Origin: Alphaproteobacteria bacterium | GTDB taxonomy: Bacteria > Pseudomonadota > Alphaproteobacteria > Micavibrionales > Micavibrionaceae | Assembly: GCA_017302165.1 (NCBI GenBank) | Contig: JAFLCW010000001.1 | Span: 992,001-1,056,000 of the forward strand | DNA length: 64,000 nucleotides | Reading direction: 5' to 3' | In this document: one piece after another, positions 17,417 to 27,315 of the stretch | Layout: each line of letters starts with the position of its first letter | How positions within the stretch are numbered: the stretch's first letter is position 1 | Translations under genes and position numbers: made by a program | The notes under the pieces: generated by a model | What the model saw: the letters and a program-made list of their open reading frames with translations, nothing else | Databases searched by the model: none | What the model was told of the DNA's origin: nothing

Positions 17417-17446
17417 AAAAAACCCTGCGGCTGGCGGGGTTTTCTT
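17417..17446 (+). terminator. bidirectional terminator between the coiled-coil gene and phaR
   Basis: The stem CCCTGC / GCGGGG (17423-17428 with 17434-17439, one U-G pair) is flanked by A6 and T4. It lies 19 bases after the plus-strand stop and 26 bases beyond the minus-strand phaR stop. In the minus direction the T6 run makes it the stronger terminator. Confidence 0.75.
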
Positions 17447-17471
17447 TATCTTATCAAATATCGGAAAAAGA

Positions 17472-17957
17472 CTATTTCGGGTCGCCGCCTTTGCCGAACG
17501 GGGTGAACATCCGCATCGCGTTTTCAAACATTTCCATGTTCTTTTTGTTCAGTTCTTCCAGATTGGAGAGTGGGAAAATCCCCTCAATCGATTTATTGAT
17601 CTGGGATCTCAATTCTTCCTGATTTTTGGAAAAATTACCGATTGTGTGTTCCAGATAATTCGGCACTAACGCGCCCAAATTGTCACCATAAAACCCGATG
17701 ATTTGTTTCAGGAAGTTAACGGGGAGCAAGCTTTGGCCGCCATTGGATTCCTGATCCACGATAATTTGTGTTAAAACCTGACGGGTCAGGTCTTCCCCGG
17801 ATTTCGCATCATACACAACGAAGTCATGGCCTTCTTTGACCATGTCGCACAAATCACTGAGTGTCACATATGAACTGCGGCCTGTGTCGTAAAGACGGCG
17901 GTTCGCATATTTTTTGATGACGGTGGGTTCATCGCGTCTGTTTTTCGGGCTGGCCAT
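17472..17957 (-). CDS. phaR: polyhydroxyalkanoate synthesis repressor PhaR
   Basis: The 161-residue protein starts with the conserved PHB/PHA DNA-binding module (VIKKYANRRLYDTGRSSYVTL, SDLCDMV) and continues with the accumulation-regulator region (RQVLTQIIVDQE, LLPVNFLKQIIGFYG). PhaR represses phasin and synthase genes and is released when it binds nascent PHA. It is divergent from phaC with 146 bases between. That gap contains small palindromes such as ATTGCAAT at 17980-17987, which could be operator half-sites. The C-terminus is Met/Phe-rich. Confidence 0.93.
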   Translation of the reverse strand: MASPKNRRDEPTVIKKYANRRLYDTGRSSYVTLSDLCDMVKEGHDFVVYDAKSGEDLTRQVLTQIIVDQESNGGQSLLPVNFLKQIIGFYGDNLGALVPNYLEHTIGNFSKNQEELRSQINKSIEGIFPLSNLEELNKKNMEMFENAMRMFTPFGKGGDPK

Positions 17958-18103
17958 AGGCTCTCCTTACGTCTTGTTTATTGCAATTTGAATTTAACTA
18001 TTATGCATCAAATTGACGCGCCGCGAAAGATAAAAATTAACCTTTTTTAACGCCGGATGATTTGTTGCGCCAGAAACAGGTCTTTTCCGCTATAGTGCAG
18101 GTC

Positions 18104-19180
18104 ATGAACAGAACGGGTCCTACGCCGCTGGCGCTTCACCTGTCTTTGGCGGCTATGTCTGCCGGGGGGGATGATGCTCGGCTTGAATCCTATATGGCCG
18201 GGGTGCGGAAATATCAACTCAGTTCGTATCAGCGTGATCTTACGCCCCTGCCAGAAATCTGGCGATTGGGGACGGTTACACTCTCTCGTATTCAAGGGGC
18301 GGCGGCACCAGAACTTCCCCCTTTGCTGGTGATCCCCTCGATGATCAACCGGTCTTATATTCTGGATCTTATGTCCGGGTTTTCTTGTGTGCGGTGGCTG
18401 GCCGGGCAGGGACGGGATGTCATTCTACTGGATTGGGGAAATAGTCCCCAAGACCCAGGTCAGGCAACATTGGATCAGGTTGTGATGGAACGTTTGATCC
18501 CGGCTATCGCCTATGTCCATGAACAGTATCAAACGCCCGTGGATATGATGGGATATTGCATGGGGGGCACCTTATTAGTGTCCGCCGCCTGTCATGCGCC
18601 CGAGGTCATGCGCCGGCTTGTTTTTCTGGCAACGCCTTGGGATTTTGATGCGGGGGATCGTGCCTTGCAGGCGCAGGTTCTGGCATGGGCGATTTCGGGA
18701 CAATCCCTGATGGCGACCACCGGGGTGCTTCCGGCATCATGGGCGCAGACGGTTTTTGCCTGCGTCGATCCGGCGCAGGTTTTGAATAAATTTTCGGCTT
18801 TTGCTGATAAACCGGATGAGGATCCTGATATTGCCCGGTTTGTGGCGGTCGAAGATTGGCTGAATGATGCGGCGGATCTGCCGGCGGGGGTGGCGCGCGC
18901 CTGCATTCACGATTGGTACACGCATAACCAGACGCAACATCAAAAATGGCGGTTGGGGGGTAAGGTTATTTTGCCGCAACATATCTCACATGAAACGCTG
19001 GTGGTGTCCGCTCAAAATGACCGGCTGGTGCCGCCTCAATCTTCCCAATCTCTGGCTCGGTCTTTGTTGCGGTTCCAAGAATTATCTGTGGCTACCGGAC
19101 ATATTGGTCTTTTGGCTGGACGCAAGGCCGTGGCGCAGGTGTGGAAACCAATCTCTGATTTTTTGCAGACAGAATCATAA
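18104..19180 (+). CDS. phaC: short PHA synthase-like alpha/beta hydrolase (class III size)
   Basis: The 358-residue protein has the PHA synthase lipase-like box GYCMGG with nucleophile C152, then D306 in AQNDRLVPP and H333 in ATGHIGLLAG. The order and spacing closely match the C149-D302-H331 triad known from class III PhaC. It would polymerise 3-hydroxyacyl-CoA. The ATG at 18104 gives the common start NRTGPTPLALHL; the open frame reaches back to 18062. Class I enzymes are much longer, and class III enzymes need PhaE, which I do not see here. phaA follows after 90 bases. Confidence 0.85.
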   Translation: MNRTGPTPLALHLSLAAMSAGGDDARLESYMAGVRKYQLSSYQRDLTPLPEIWRLGTVTLSRIQGAAAPELPPLLVIPSMINRSYILDLMSGFSCVRWLAGQGRDVILLDWGNSPQDPGQATLDQVVMERLIPAIAYVHEQYQTPVDMMGYCMGGTLLVSAACHAPEVMRRLVFLATPWDFDAGDRALQAQVLAWAISGQSLMATTGVLPASWAQTVFACVDPAQVLNKFSAFADKPDEDPDIARFVAVEDWLNDAADLPAGVARACIHDWYTHNQTQHQKWRLGGKVILPQHISHETLVVSAQNDRLVPPQSSQSLARSLLRFQELSVATGHIGLLAGRKAVAQVWKPISDFLQTES

Positions 19181-19270
19181 AGTTTACGTCATACATTGGC
19201 CTGATCCGGCTTGAACCTGTGGGGGTTTCGTTCTATCTTTTTTTAGGTCACTCACCCTCGGAGATATTCT

Positions 19271-20458
19271 ATGTCCTCATCTGCTTCTGATCCTGTTGTC
19301 ATTGTCTCGGCCAAACGCACGGCAATTGGGTCGTTTAATGGTGTTTTTTCGAACACATCCGCTGTGGAACTCGGCAAGGCGGTCATCACCGCCCTGCTTC
19401 AGGAAACGGGTATCAAGCCCGAGGCGGTAGATGATGTCATATTAGGTCAGGTGCTCACCGCTGGCGCGGGACAGAACCCCGCCCGCCAAAGTGCGATGGC
19501 GGCAGGTATCCCCTTCGATAAAACAGCGATCACGATTAATCAGGTCTGTGGCTCTGGTCTTCGGGCGGTGGCGATGGGGGCTCAGGCGATTGCGCTGGGG
19601 GATGCCGATATTGTGGTGGCCGGCGGTCAGGAAAATATGACGCTCTCACCTCATGCCATGGCACTTCGGGCGGGGACAAAAATGGGGCATGCCGAAATGG
19701 TGGATACCATGATCCGTGATGGGTTGTGGGACATTTTTAACGGGTATCATATGGGTATCACGGCAGAAAATGTGGCGGCGGCCTACGATATCACCCGCGC
19801 CCAGCAGGATGAATTTGCGGCGCAGTCCCAAAACAAGGCCGAGGCCGCCATTAAGGCTGGATATTTTGAGGGGCAGATTGTTCCCGTCATGGTCAAGGTG
19901 AAGCGTGAAGACGTGCAGGTGACGCGGGATGAATTTCCGCGCGACGGGGTCACGGCAGATGCGCTGGCGAAATTGAAACCCGCCTTTAAACCGGATGGGT
20001 CTGTGACGGCGGGTAACGCGTCTGGGATTAATGATGGGGCGGCGTGCACCTTACTTATGCGCCGAAGTCTGGCGGAAAAACGGGGGCTTAAAATATTAGG
20101 GCAGATCACCAGCTGGGCGACGGCTGGGGTTGCCCCCTCTGTGATGGGGACGGGGCCTATTCCGGCCGCGCAGAAAGCCCTGGCCAAGGCGGGATGGCAA
20201 GCCGGAGATCTGGATTTAGTCGAATCAAACGAAGCGTTCGCGGCGCAGGCCTGTGCGGTCATGAAATCACTGGCGTTACCGCAGGAAAAGGTCAATGTGA
20301 ATGGCGGGGCGATTGCGCTGGGGCACCCGATTGGGGCGTCCGGGTGCCGCGTTCTGGTTACCTTGTTGCATGAAATGAACCGCCGGGATGTTAAAAAAGG
20401 TCTGGCGACCTTGTGCATTGGTGGCGGGATGGGTATAGCCATGTGTATTGAACGATAA
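19271..20458 (+). CDS. phaA: acetyl-CoA acetyltransferase (beta-ketothiolase)
   Basis: The 395-residue thiolase condenses two acetyl-CoA to acetoacetyl-CoA, the first step of polyhydroxybutyrate synthesis. The active residues are visible: C93 in NQVCGSGLRAV, H352 in GHPIGASGCR and C382 in CIGGGMG. GGAG lies about eight bases before the ATG. It sits between phaC and phaB, and phaB follows after 22 bases, so the three form one PHA operon. It could also serve in fatty acid or ketone metabolism. Confidence 0.95.
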   Translation: MSSSASDPVVIVSAKRTAIGSFNGVFSNTSAVELGKAVITALLQETGIKPEAVDDVILGQVLTAGAGQNPARQSAMAAGIPFDKTAITINQVCGSGLRAVAMGAQAIALGDADIVVAGGQENMTLSPHAMALRAGTKMGHAEMVDTMIRDGLWDIFNGYHMGITAENVAAAYDITRAQQDEFAAQSQNKAEAAIKAGYFEGQIVPVMVKVKREDVQVTRDEFPRDGVTADALAKLKPAFKPDGSVTAGNASGINDGAACTLLMRRSLAEKRGLKILGQITSWATAGVAPSVMGTGPIPAAQKALAKAGWQAGDLDLVESNEAFAAQACAVMKSLALPQEKVNVNGGAIALGHPIGASGCRVLVTLLHEMNRRDVKKGLATLCIGGGMGIAMCIER

Positions 20459-20480
20459 ACGGATAACATAGGGTTTAAAA

Positions 20481-21209
20481 ATGTCTGCACAAAAATTGGC
20501 GATTGTGACCGGGGGAACCCGCGGGATTGGCCTGGAGATTACCCGTCAATTACGCGCCGAAGGCTATCAGGTGGCGGCTACGTATCATGGGAACGAAGAC
20601 GCGGCCAGAGCTTGCAGCGAACAGACTGGCGCACAGGTTTTTAAATTTGATGTCTCCGATTTTGCGGCCACACAGGCTGGGGTCAAGGACATTGAAACCC
20701 GTATGGGAGCCGTATCCGTCTTGGTGAATAATGCAGGCATTACCCAAGATTCAACCCTGCACAAAATGACCGAGGCGGCCTGGGATACCGTGATCCGTAC
20801 CAACCTATCGTCTTGTTTTTATATGTGCCGTGCCGTCATTAATGGCATGCGGGATCGAAGCTATGGCCGGATCATCAATATTTCATCGATCAACGGCCAG
20901 AAAGGCCAATTCGGCCAAGCGAATTATGCCGCGGCCAAGGCAGGCCTGTTGGGGTTCACGAAGGCCTTGGCACTCGAGAGTGCGGCCAAGGGGATCACCG
21001 TCAACGCCATTTGCCCTGGATATATTGCCACCGATATGACGGCGTCGATGAAGCAGGAAGTGCTGGAATCCATCATTCGTCAAATTCCCACGGCACGGAT
21101 GGGAACCCCTCAGGAAATTGCCGATCTGGTTGTTTTTCTGGCCAGTGATAAGGCCGGTTTCATCACCGGGTCAACGCTCACCGCCAATGGCGGCCAGTAC
21201 ATGGTTTAA
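20481..21209 (+). CDS. phaB: acetoacetyl-CoA reductase
   Basis: The 242-residue short-chain dehydrogenase has TGGTRGIG near residues 10-17 for NADPH, the NNAG motif, the catalytic Ser in ISSINGQKG and Tyr/Lys in QANYAAAKAG. The GQFGQANYAAAKAG and PGYIATDM segments are characteristic of PhaB rather than FabG, and the position after phaA supports it. It makes (R)-3-hydroxybutyryl-CoA for PhaC. The cyclic-nucleotide-binding gene follows after 41 AT-rich bases. Confidence 0.94.
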   Translation: MSAQKLAIVTGGTRGIGLEITRQLRAEGYQVAATYHGNEDAARACSEQTGAQVFKFDVSDFAATQAGVKDIETRMGAVSVLVNNAGITQDSTLHKMTEAAWDTVIRTNLSSCFYMCRAVINGMRDRSYGRIINISSINGQKGQFGQANYAAAKAGLLGFTKALALESAAKGITVNAICPGYIATDMTASMKQEVLESIIRQIPTARMGTPQEIADLVVFLASDKAGFITGSTLTANGGQYMV

Positions 21210-21250
21210 TATTTACATAATATTAATATTTTTAAGGCAGTTTACAATCT

Positions 21251-21778
21251 ATGCGTGTTCGAAAAAATAATATTATTCTGGAACGCCAGTTTATTGCCAA
21301 AGGTACCGTGGTGATTGCGGAAGGGGAATATGGCTCTAACGCGTTTCTGATTCAGTCAGGGTCGGTGCGCGTCTATACACGCCATGATGGACGCGAAGTG
21401 GAACTGGCACAACTGGGCACGGGTCAGATATTTGGGGAAATGGCCATGGTGTTTGATGGCCCCCGGACGGCCAGCGTGCAGGCGACAGAAGATTGCAATC
21501 TCATTGTGATATCGCGGCATCAGTTTATCAAAAAACTTGAGGAGTCAGATGCCACGGTGCGTGCGATTGTTCATATGTTGACCCAGCGCATTATTGATTC
21601 CAATAATACCCTGATTAATAAAAAATCTGATTTTCAGGATCTCAAGGAGACGGCGCAAACTATCTATCAGAATATTGCCTTTGGGTTATCGCCGCAGGAG
21701 AAAATCAGTTTTCAGAATAAAGTCCTGCCACATCTTGAGTCTCTTCTTCACGCGCTTGATCAATTTCGCGCCTCTTAA
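21251..21778 (+). CDS. cyclic nucleotide-binding domain protein without DNA-binding domain
   Basis: The 175-residue protein has a complete cNMP-binding beta roll (about 8-120) with the phosphate-binding cassette FGEMAMVFDGPRTASV, including the Arg that contacts the cyclic phosphate. The remaining 55 residues are helical and carry no winged helix, so this is not a Crp/Fnr transcription factor. It may be a stand-alone sensor acting through protein contacts. It follows phaB in the same direction, hinting at a role connected with storage metabolism. That link is inference. Confidence 0.82.
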   Translation: MRVRKNNIILERQFIAKGTVVIAEGEYGSNAFLIQSGSVRVYTRHDGREVELAQLGTGQIFGEMAMVFDGPRTASVQATEDCNLIVISRHQFIKKLEESDATVRAIVHMLTQRIIDSNNTLINKKSDFQDLKETAQTIYQNIAFGLSPQEKISFQNKVLPHLESLLHALDQFRAS

Positions 21779-21878
21779 GCCTGACAGCATCTTCTATCAT
21801 TTGCCTTTGAGATTTATGGTCGTTGGGCTTATATAGCCCTCATATCCTGTTTTGATGTCTAACCCGAAGGTGATCTGA

Positions 21879-24800
21879 ATGATAAGGCTGATTGGTGTGG
21901 TATTGTCTGTGGTGGTTCTGGCGTTGGCGGGGCTATTGATCGCACCGGCCTTTATGGACTGGAACGCCTATAAACCCCAGATTATTTCACAGATAAAATC
22001 GGCCACAGGCTATTCCGTTCAAATTGGCGGGGATATCAAACTGGCCTTATTGCCGTCGCCCACGGTGGATATTGCCGATGTCCAGATCGAAGCCCCCTTA
22101 AAGGTTAAATCCGAACATCTGGCAGTGATGAAACGGGCGAAAGTCTCGCTGGATTTATGGCCGTTGCTGGAGCGTCAAGTGTCGGTCAACACGGTTCGCT
22201 TGGTTGAACCCACCATTCGGCTAGAAATCCTGAAAGACGGACGCCAAGGCTGGATGAGCCCAGAAATGCAGACCGTGTCAGACGCCGTCCCCGCCGATGT
22301 CAAAAACGAGGCCGCAAAAGCGGTCTCAAAAGGGGCTTCAAATATCGCCCTTCAAAGTATCGAAATTGAAAATGGCCGTTTCGAATTTTCAGATTACACA
22401 AAGAATACCTCATACCTTGTTGAAAAAATTAACATCGATCTCTCGGCTAATACGTTAAATGGCCCCTTCACGGTAGCGGGGGATGTTGTGTATCTGGGGC
22501 AAAAAATAGGTCTGGATGCCAATACGAAACAGATCAACCCGGAATCGCGTGACCTTGAACTCTCGGCGCAGATAGACATGCCGGGTCTGAATACCGCCCT
22601 TCGGTATGACGGGGTGGTGGGATTACGTTCCACGGATGCACAGGGTACAATCGATATCCGGTCTGGTAATCTGGCCAAAGCTATCGCGACGTTTAATGGT
22701 GGAAAACCCATCGCGGCCTTATCGGATAAGGTCGCGATCAAAGGGATACTGACCAAAACAAAAGACGCGATATCCTTGACAGATTCTGAACTGGAACTCT
22801 TTAAAACCAAGGGGTCTGGCCGTATCGAAATATCAAATCTCATCTCCCGTGATCCCGTCAAGGCGATGATTGATTTGGATGTGAAAGGGGTGTTGGATCT
22901 TGAGGCGTTAACTTCAGCCCCCCCGGCACAAAAAACATCATCTCTAATTTCTCCCGCTTATGCGGCGGCCGCTCAGGCTAAGGCTGGGACGGTGGTGCCA
23001 GATGTCCTGACCCTGCCGATGGCCGTGGACGGAACGCTCCGTTTGACCGCTGAGGGGGTTAAAGTATCCGGTCAAAGCCTGAAAGGCGTTGTGCTCGAAA
23101 GCACAAAACTCGGCGGACGGTTCAATACGGCTTTTAAACTGCTGGAGGTGCCGGGCGGCGGTAAACTGGACGGCAAGGTCAATATTGCCTACGGAGCGTC
23201 TTCTGTGTCTGAAAAGACGGGGGCGATTACCTATAGTCAGCCCATGACCGGCTTTACGCTCACGGGGGCGTCAGATCAACTGCCCACCCTTCTGGCGTCA
23301 TTGGGACAAAAGGGGGATAACACCAAATTGTTCAACACCGCCCAATTCAATATCAACGGGGATATGGGGGCAGACCGTATCAACGTTAAGAATGCCAATA
23401 TTAAACTGGATGACATGACGGGCACCCTCAGCGGGTCATACCGTCCTGCCGGGCAGGGCGCCAAGCCCGATGTCACGCTCAACCTCTCCATGGATTCGCT
23501 TAATCTGGATGCCTTAAAGGCGCGTATGGGGGGCAAACCCACCCCGAAGCCAGCATCTTCTGGGGATTCTCAAAGCGCAGAAACGTCGGCGAGCCAGAAA
23601 GTAGATATGCGCTCCGCCGTGAAGCCGCTTCAGGATTTCTCGCTCCCGGTTAACCTGACGTTTGATATTTCGCTGGGTCAACTCAGAAGTAATAATATGG
23701 ATATTTCTGGCGTGCGCCTCAGTGGGGTCAGCAAAGGGTCATCCTTGATCCTGAACTCGGTCTCTGCCGATAACCTGATGGGGGCGAGCGTCATCCTGAA
23801 GGGTCAGGTGGCAAACCTGACAGACCTCTCCGGGATTGACATGGATTTCTATGGTAAGACATCAGATGCGCAAGCGTTGATGACCTCGCTCAAGGTGCCC
23901 ACCGACAAGCTACCTGCCAAAATAGGCCCTGCCGAAGCCAAGGTGAACCTGACAGGAAATCCAGATAATCTCCACTTTGTCGCCAATATTGACGCCTTGT
24001 CGGGTCAAGTGAGTGCGCAGGGGAATCTGCGCGATGCATTGGGCGCACGCACCTTTGGGGATATGACTTTCGGGTTGAAGCACCCGAACTTTGTTCAGGC
24101 GATGAAATTGGTGTCACCGGGGTTCAGCGGGTCACCTTCTCTCGCACGTCCATTCGATTTTTACACTAAAACCAAGCGTATCGAAAATGGCTATGACCTG
24201 TCCGATATCAAGGGCAATTTCGGGTCAACATCACTGTCGGGTGCCCTGCGGGTGATCACCGGTGGGGCGCGTCCTGACATCTCAGGGACGCTAATCGTAG
24301 GTCAGTTGCCCCTTGATACCTATCTAGCGAATAAGGGGGGGGCGGGCACATCGTCCTCTGGTTCAGGTTCGGCTTCGGCCGGATCAGCACAAAAGACCGG
24401 GGGCTCGGGTGCGTGGTCGTCGGCACCCCTGGATATGGGCTGGATTCGGGCGGCGGATATGAATCTGGATCTATCGGCGCAGACCATTACCTATGGCGGC
24501 TGGAAATTCGATCAACCAAAAACCAACATTCTGACGCAAAATGGCGTTCTAAAGGTACAGGACATGACGGCCGGCCTTTTTGGCGGGCAGGCGGGCTTGA
24601 ACGCCGAGGTGAAGGCGGGTGCCGCTCCGGGTGATGCCGTTAGCTTAAGCGTGAAGACCGACATGAAAAACGTATCCATTGAACCTTTGGTCTTTGCGAT
24701 GAGCGGCTCTCGCCGGGTCAGGGCACAAGGGGATATCTCGATGGATATGTCTGTGGCTGGCGTGGGGGGCTCGGCGCAGGCCTTGGTGAGTGCGTTGGAC

Positions 24801-25508
24801 GGCAACGCGCGTGTCCGGGGGCAAGATGTAGTGTTTGACGGGTTCGATTTTGCGGCCATCTCCCAAGCTATTATGGATAGCGCCAAGCCGCTCGACCGTA
24901 TTTCCCAGATTGTTTCAGCCTCATCCAGCGGCGGGCAAACCCGTTTTGATACGATTGTCGGGGATTATAATATCGATAATGGTCTTGTGGCCATCCAGAC
25001 CATGAAAATGGATGGTCAATCGGCGAACATAGTCTCGCAAGGGACGGTCAGCTTGCCGCAAAAATATATTGATACTACGCATATGATTACCCTGCCTCAG
25101 GCGAAAAAAATGCAGCCCTTCAAGGTCGAAATCAAAGGCCCGCTCAGTAACCCGGTCAATACCTTCGGAAGCGGTATCTTTGATACGATATTGCGCGAAA
25201 AAGTGCAGGACAAGGTGATCGAAAAACTGCCTGATCTTTTGGGGGATAAAACAACCGACAAGCTTCGGAAGTTTGGCATTCTCCCCCCGCAGCAAAATAC
25301 GGCAGAATTACCGGAATCTGAGCCTTCTGCTCCGGCTGAAGGGCAAAGCGGCTGGTCTGATCCGGCGCAGGCGCCTGCCCCTGAAACGGCGCCCGAGCCC
25401 GCACAACAAGCTCCCGCGCCAGCCAAAGACCCACTCTCGCAAATCCTGCAAAATCCGGACAAACCGGAAGAAGCCCTTAAAGGTGTATTAGATGGATTGT
25501 TGCGCTAA
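21879..25508 (+). CDS. asmA: AsmA family protein
   Basis: The 1209-residue protein has an N-terminal membrane anchor (about 2-24) followed by the AsmA N-terminal domain (YKPQIISQIKSATGYSVQIG, LLPSPTVDIADVQIEAP). Long beta-rich repeats and the C-terminal AsmA_2 region (about 880-1090) follow. AsmA-like proteins form periplasmic grooves that help move lipids toward the outer membrane. The last 70 residues are Pro/Ala/Glu-rich. A Ser/Gly-rich linker lies near residue 830. Its stop codon overlaps that of the convergent RHH gene (25505-25508). Confidence 0.92.
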   Translation: MIRLIGVVLSVVVLALAGLLIAPAFMDWNAYKPQIISQIKSATGYSVQIGGDIKLALLPSPTVDIADVQIEAPLKVKSEHLAVMKRAKVSLDLWPLLERQVSVNTVRLVEPTIRLEILKDGRQGWMSPEMQTVSDAVPADVKNEAAKAVSKGASNIALQSIEIENGRFEFSDYTKNTSYLVEKINIDLSANTLNGPFTVAGDVVYLGQKIGLDANTKQINPESRDLELSAQIDMPGLNTALRYDGVVGLRSTDAQGTIDIRSGNLAKAIATFNGGKPIAALSDKVAIKGILTKTKDAISLTDSELELFKTKGSGRIEISNLISRDPVKAMIDLDVKGVLDLEALTSAPPAQKTSSLISPAYAAAAQAKAGTVVPDVLTLPMAVDGTLRLTAEGVKVSGQSLKGVVLESTKLGGRFNTAFKLLEVPGGGKLDGKVNIAYGASSVSEKTGAITYSQPMTGFTLTGASDQLPTLLASLGQKGDNTKLFNTAQFNINGDMGADRINVKNANIKLDDMTGTLSGSYRPAGQGAKPDVTLNLSMDSLNLDALKARMGGKPTPKPASSGDSQSAETSASQKVDMRSAVKPLQDFSLPVNLTFDISLGQLRSNNMDISGVRLSGVSKGSSLILNSVSADNLMGASVILKGQVANLTDLSGIDMDFYGKTSDAQALMTSLKVPTDKLPAKIGPAEAKVNLTGNPDNLHFVANIDALSGQVSAQGNLRDALGARTFGDMTFGLKHPNFVQAMKLVSPGFSGSPSLARPFDFYTKTKRIENGYDLSDIKGNFGSTSLSGALRVITGGARPDISGTLIVGQLPLDTYLANKGGAGTSSSGSGSASAGSAQKTGGSGAWSSAPLDMGWIRAADMNLDLSAQTITYGGWKFDQPKTNILTQNGVLKVQDMTAGLFGGQAGLNAEVKAGAAPGDAVSLSVKTDMKNVSIEPLVFAMSGSRRVRAQGDISMDMSVAGVGGSAQALVSALDGNARVRGQDVVFDGFDFAAISQAIMDSAKPLDRISQIVSASSSGGQTRFDTIVGDYNIDNGLVAIQTMKMDGQSANIVSQGTVSLPQKYIDTTHMITLPQAKKMQPFKVEIKGPLSNPVNTFGSGIFDTILREKVQDKVIEKLPDLLGDKTTDKLRKFGILPPQQNTAELPESEPSAPAEGQSGWSDPAQAPAPETAPEPAQQAPAPAKDPLSQILQNPDKPEEALKGVLDGLLR

Positions 25509-25750
25509 TGGGGCTTGTTATTGTGCGTATCCTGAAGGGCGCCCAGGATAAATAACCGCACAGCACTCGAGAGGGTGTTTTGTCCCCGTGTCCGGTCAAC
25601 CTGATTGATTAGGGTGGTGACGGTTACGCCCTTTTTTTGTGCAAGAGATTTTAACGCCGCCCAGAACGGATCTTCCAGTGTGATGCTGGTGGCATGGCCG
25701 CTCAAGATCACAGATCTTTTTCGGGCAGGGGCACTGATATCTACGGACAT
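25505..25750 (-). CDS. ribbon-helix-helix domain protein
   Basis: The 81-residue protein has the pattern of small alphaproteobacterial RHH proteins: SGHATSITLEDPFWAALKSL, then a two-helix region, ending LSSAVRLFILGALQD. It probably binds DNA as a dimer, but targets are unknown. The start at 25750 overlaps the fumC stop by one base (TAATG), so translation is coupled to fumC. A longer frame from 25789 would lie inside fumC and is less likely. Confidence 0.85.
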   Translation of the reverse strand: MSVDISAPARKRSVILSGHATSITLEDPFWAALKSLAQKKGVTVTTLINQVDRTRGQNTLSSAVRLFILGALQDTHNNKPH

Positions 25751-27168
25751 TATTGCTGGGGTCCGATCATATCCTCGGGCTTCACCCACGCATCAAATTG
25801 CTCTGACGTGAGCAGACCCAGCGCAATCCCCGCTTCACGCAAGGATGTGCCCTCAACGTTAGCTTTTTTGGCAATCTTGGCGGCATTGTCATATCCGATA
25901 TGAGGGTTGAGTGCCGTCACCAGCATCAGGGAATTTTCCATGAGCAATGTAATGCGTTTGCGATCCGGCTCAATCCCGTCTACACAACGCGCCGCAAAAC
26001 TGCGGCATCCCCCAGCGATCAGCCGGATCGATTGAAGCACGTTGTGAATGATCACCGGCTTAAATACGTTCAATTCAAAATGCCCGTTGCTACCGGCCAC
26101 CGTGACCGCCACATGATTGCCCATAATTTGAGCGCAGACCATGGTCAACGCTTCACACTGGGTTGGGTTGACCTTACCCGGCATGATGGACGACCCGGGT
26201 TCATTGGCGGGAAGCACAATTTCCCCAATCCCTGACCGGGGGCCAGAGGCCATTAAACGAATGTCATTGGCAATCTTCATCAAGGACACGGCCAGTACAT
26301 TCAATGCGCCGGACAGCTCCACCAGCGCATCATGCGCGGCCAAGGCTTCAAATTTGTTGGGGGCGGTTACAAAAGGCAGGCCGGTCATGTTGGCCACTTC
26401 CTGGGCAAATCCTTCGGCAAACCCGACCTTACAGTTGATCCCGGTGCCCACGGCTGTGCCACCCTGCGCCAGTTCCATCACCCGCGGCAGAGCCGATTTT
26501 ACGCGGGCAATCCCATATTTGACCTGCGCCGCATAGCCGGAAAACTCCTGCCCCAGCGTGAGCGGCGTAGCATCCTGAAGATGGGTTCGGCCGTTTTTCA
26601 CCAACGGGGCGAATTCTTTGGATTTAGCGTCAAGCGACTTCATGAGTTGTTCAAGCGCCGGAATCAGGTCACGGGTCGTGGCTTCGGCGGCCGCGATATG
26701 CATCACCGTCGGGAAACTATCATTCGACGATTGACCCATATTGACATGGTCATTGGGGTGCACCGGGGTTTTGCCGCCGCGGGTGCCCGACAGCATCTCA
26801 TTGGCACGACCTGCGATGACCTCATTTGCGTTCATATTGCTCTGGGTACCTGACCCGGTCTGCCACACAGACAGGGGGAATTGTTGCGCCAGAACGCCGT
26901 TGATGATTTCATCGGCGGCCGAGGCGATAGCACCGCCGATTTTGGCGTCCAGAACCCCCAATTTCATATTGGTCAGCGCGGCGGATTTCTTTTGAATCCC
27001 AAAGGCACGAACGAGTTCAGCCGGCATTTTTTCCGTGCCAATATCAAAGTTCTGGATTGATCTTTGTGTCTGCGCGCCCCAATACGCATCAGCCGGAACA
27101 TCGACTGCACCCAGCGAGTCAGTTTCACTTCGGGTCAGGGCGTGACGGGCAGGAGCAGAGGATGTCAT
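25750..27168 (-). CDS. fumC: fumarate hydratase class II
   Basis: The 472-residue enzyme converts fumarate to L-malate in the TCA cycle without an iron-sulfur cluster. It has the fumarase/aspartase signature [13 protein letters not shown], the substrate-binding [13 protein letters not shown]-type segment near residue 105 (GSGTQSNMN) and [17 protein letters not shown] with the catalytic His region. Length and order match FumC. The RHH gene is coupled downstream. The 147-base gap to purK holds no evident gene. Confidence 0.95.
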   Translation of the reverse strand: MTSSAPARHALTRSETDSLGAVDVPADAYWGAQTQRSIQNFDIGTEKMPAELVRAFGIQKKSAALTNMKLGVLDAKIGGAIASAADEIINGVLAQQFPLSVWQTGSGTQSNMNANEVIAGRANEMLSGTRGGKTPVHPNDHVNMGQSSNDSFPTVMHIAAAEATTRDLIPALEQLMKSLDAKSKEFAPLVKNGRTHLQDATPLTLGQEFSGYAAQVKYGIARVKSALPRVMELAQGGTAVGTGINCKVGFAEGFAQEVANMTGLPFVTAPNKFEALAAHDALVELSGALNVLAVSLMKIANDIRLMASGPRSGIGEIVLPANEPGSSIMPGKVNPTQCEALTMVCAQIMGNHVAVTVAGSNGHFELNVFKPVIIHNVLQSIRLIAGGCRSFAARCVDGIEPDRKRITLLMENSLMLVTALNPHIGYDNAAKIAKKANVEGTSLREAGIALGLLTSEQFDAWVKPEDMIGPQQ

Positions 27169-27315
27169 AAGAGAGCCTTTCGTAGTAAGTTGGGTGAGGT
27201 GAAATGAGGATAAAATACGCCAAAAATGATTAGAAATAACCGTATCGAAATTAGGATATTTTGAACCCCATGATCCGAAAAAGATGATAGTCTTGCCTTC
27301 ATGAAACGATTCGCC

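Noticed and set aside
21879-25508. Many antisense frames of 70-160 codons within asmA
   Set aside because: They have no family features and follow the codon pattern of asmA; they are shadows.
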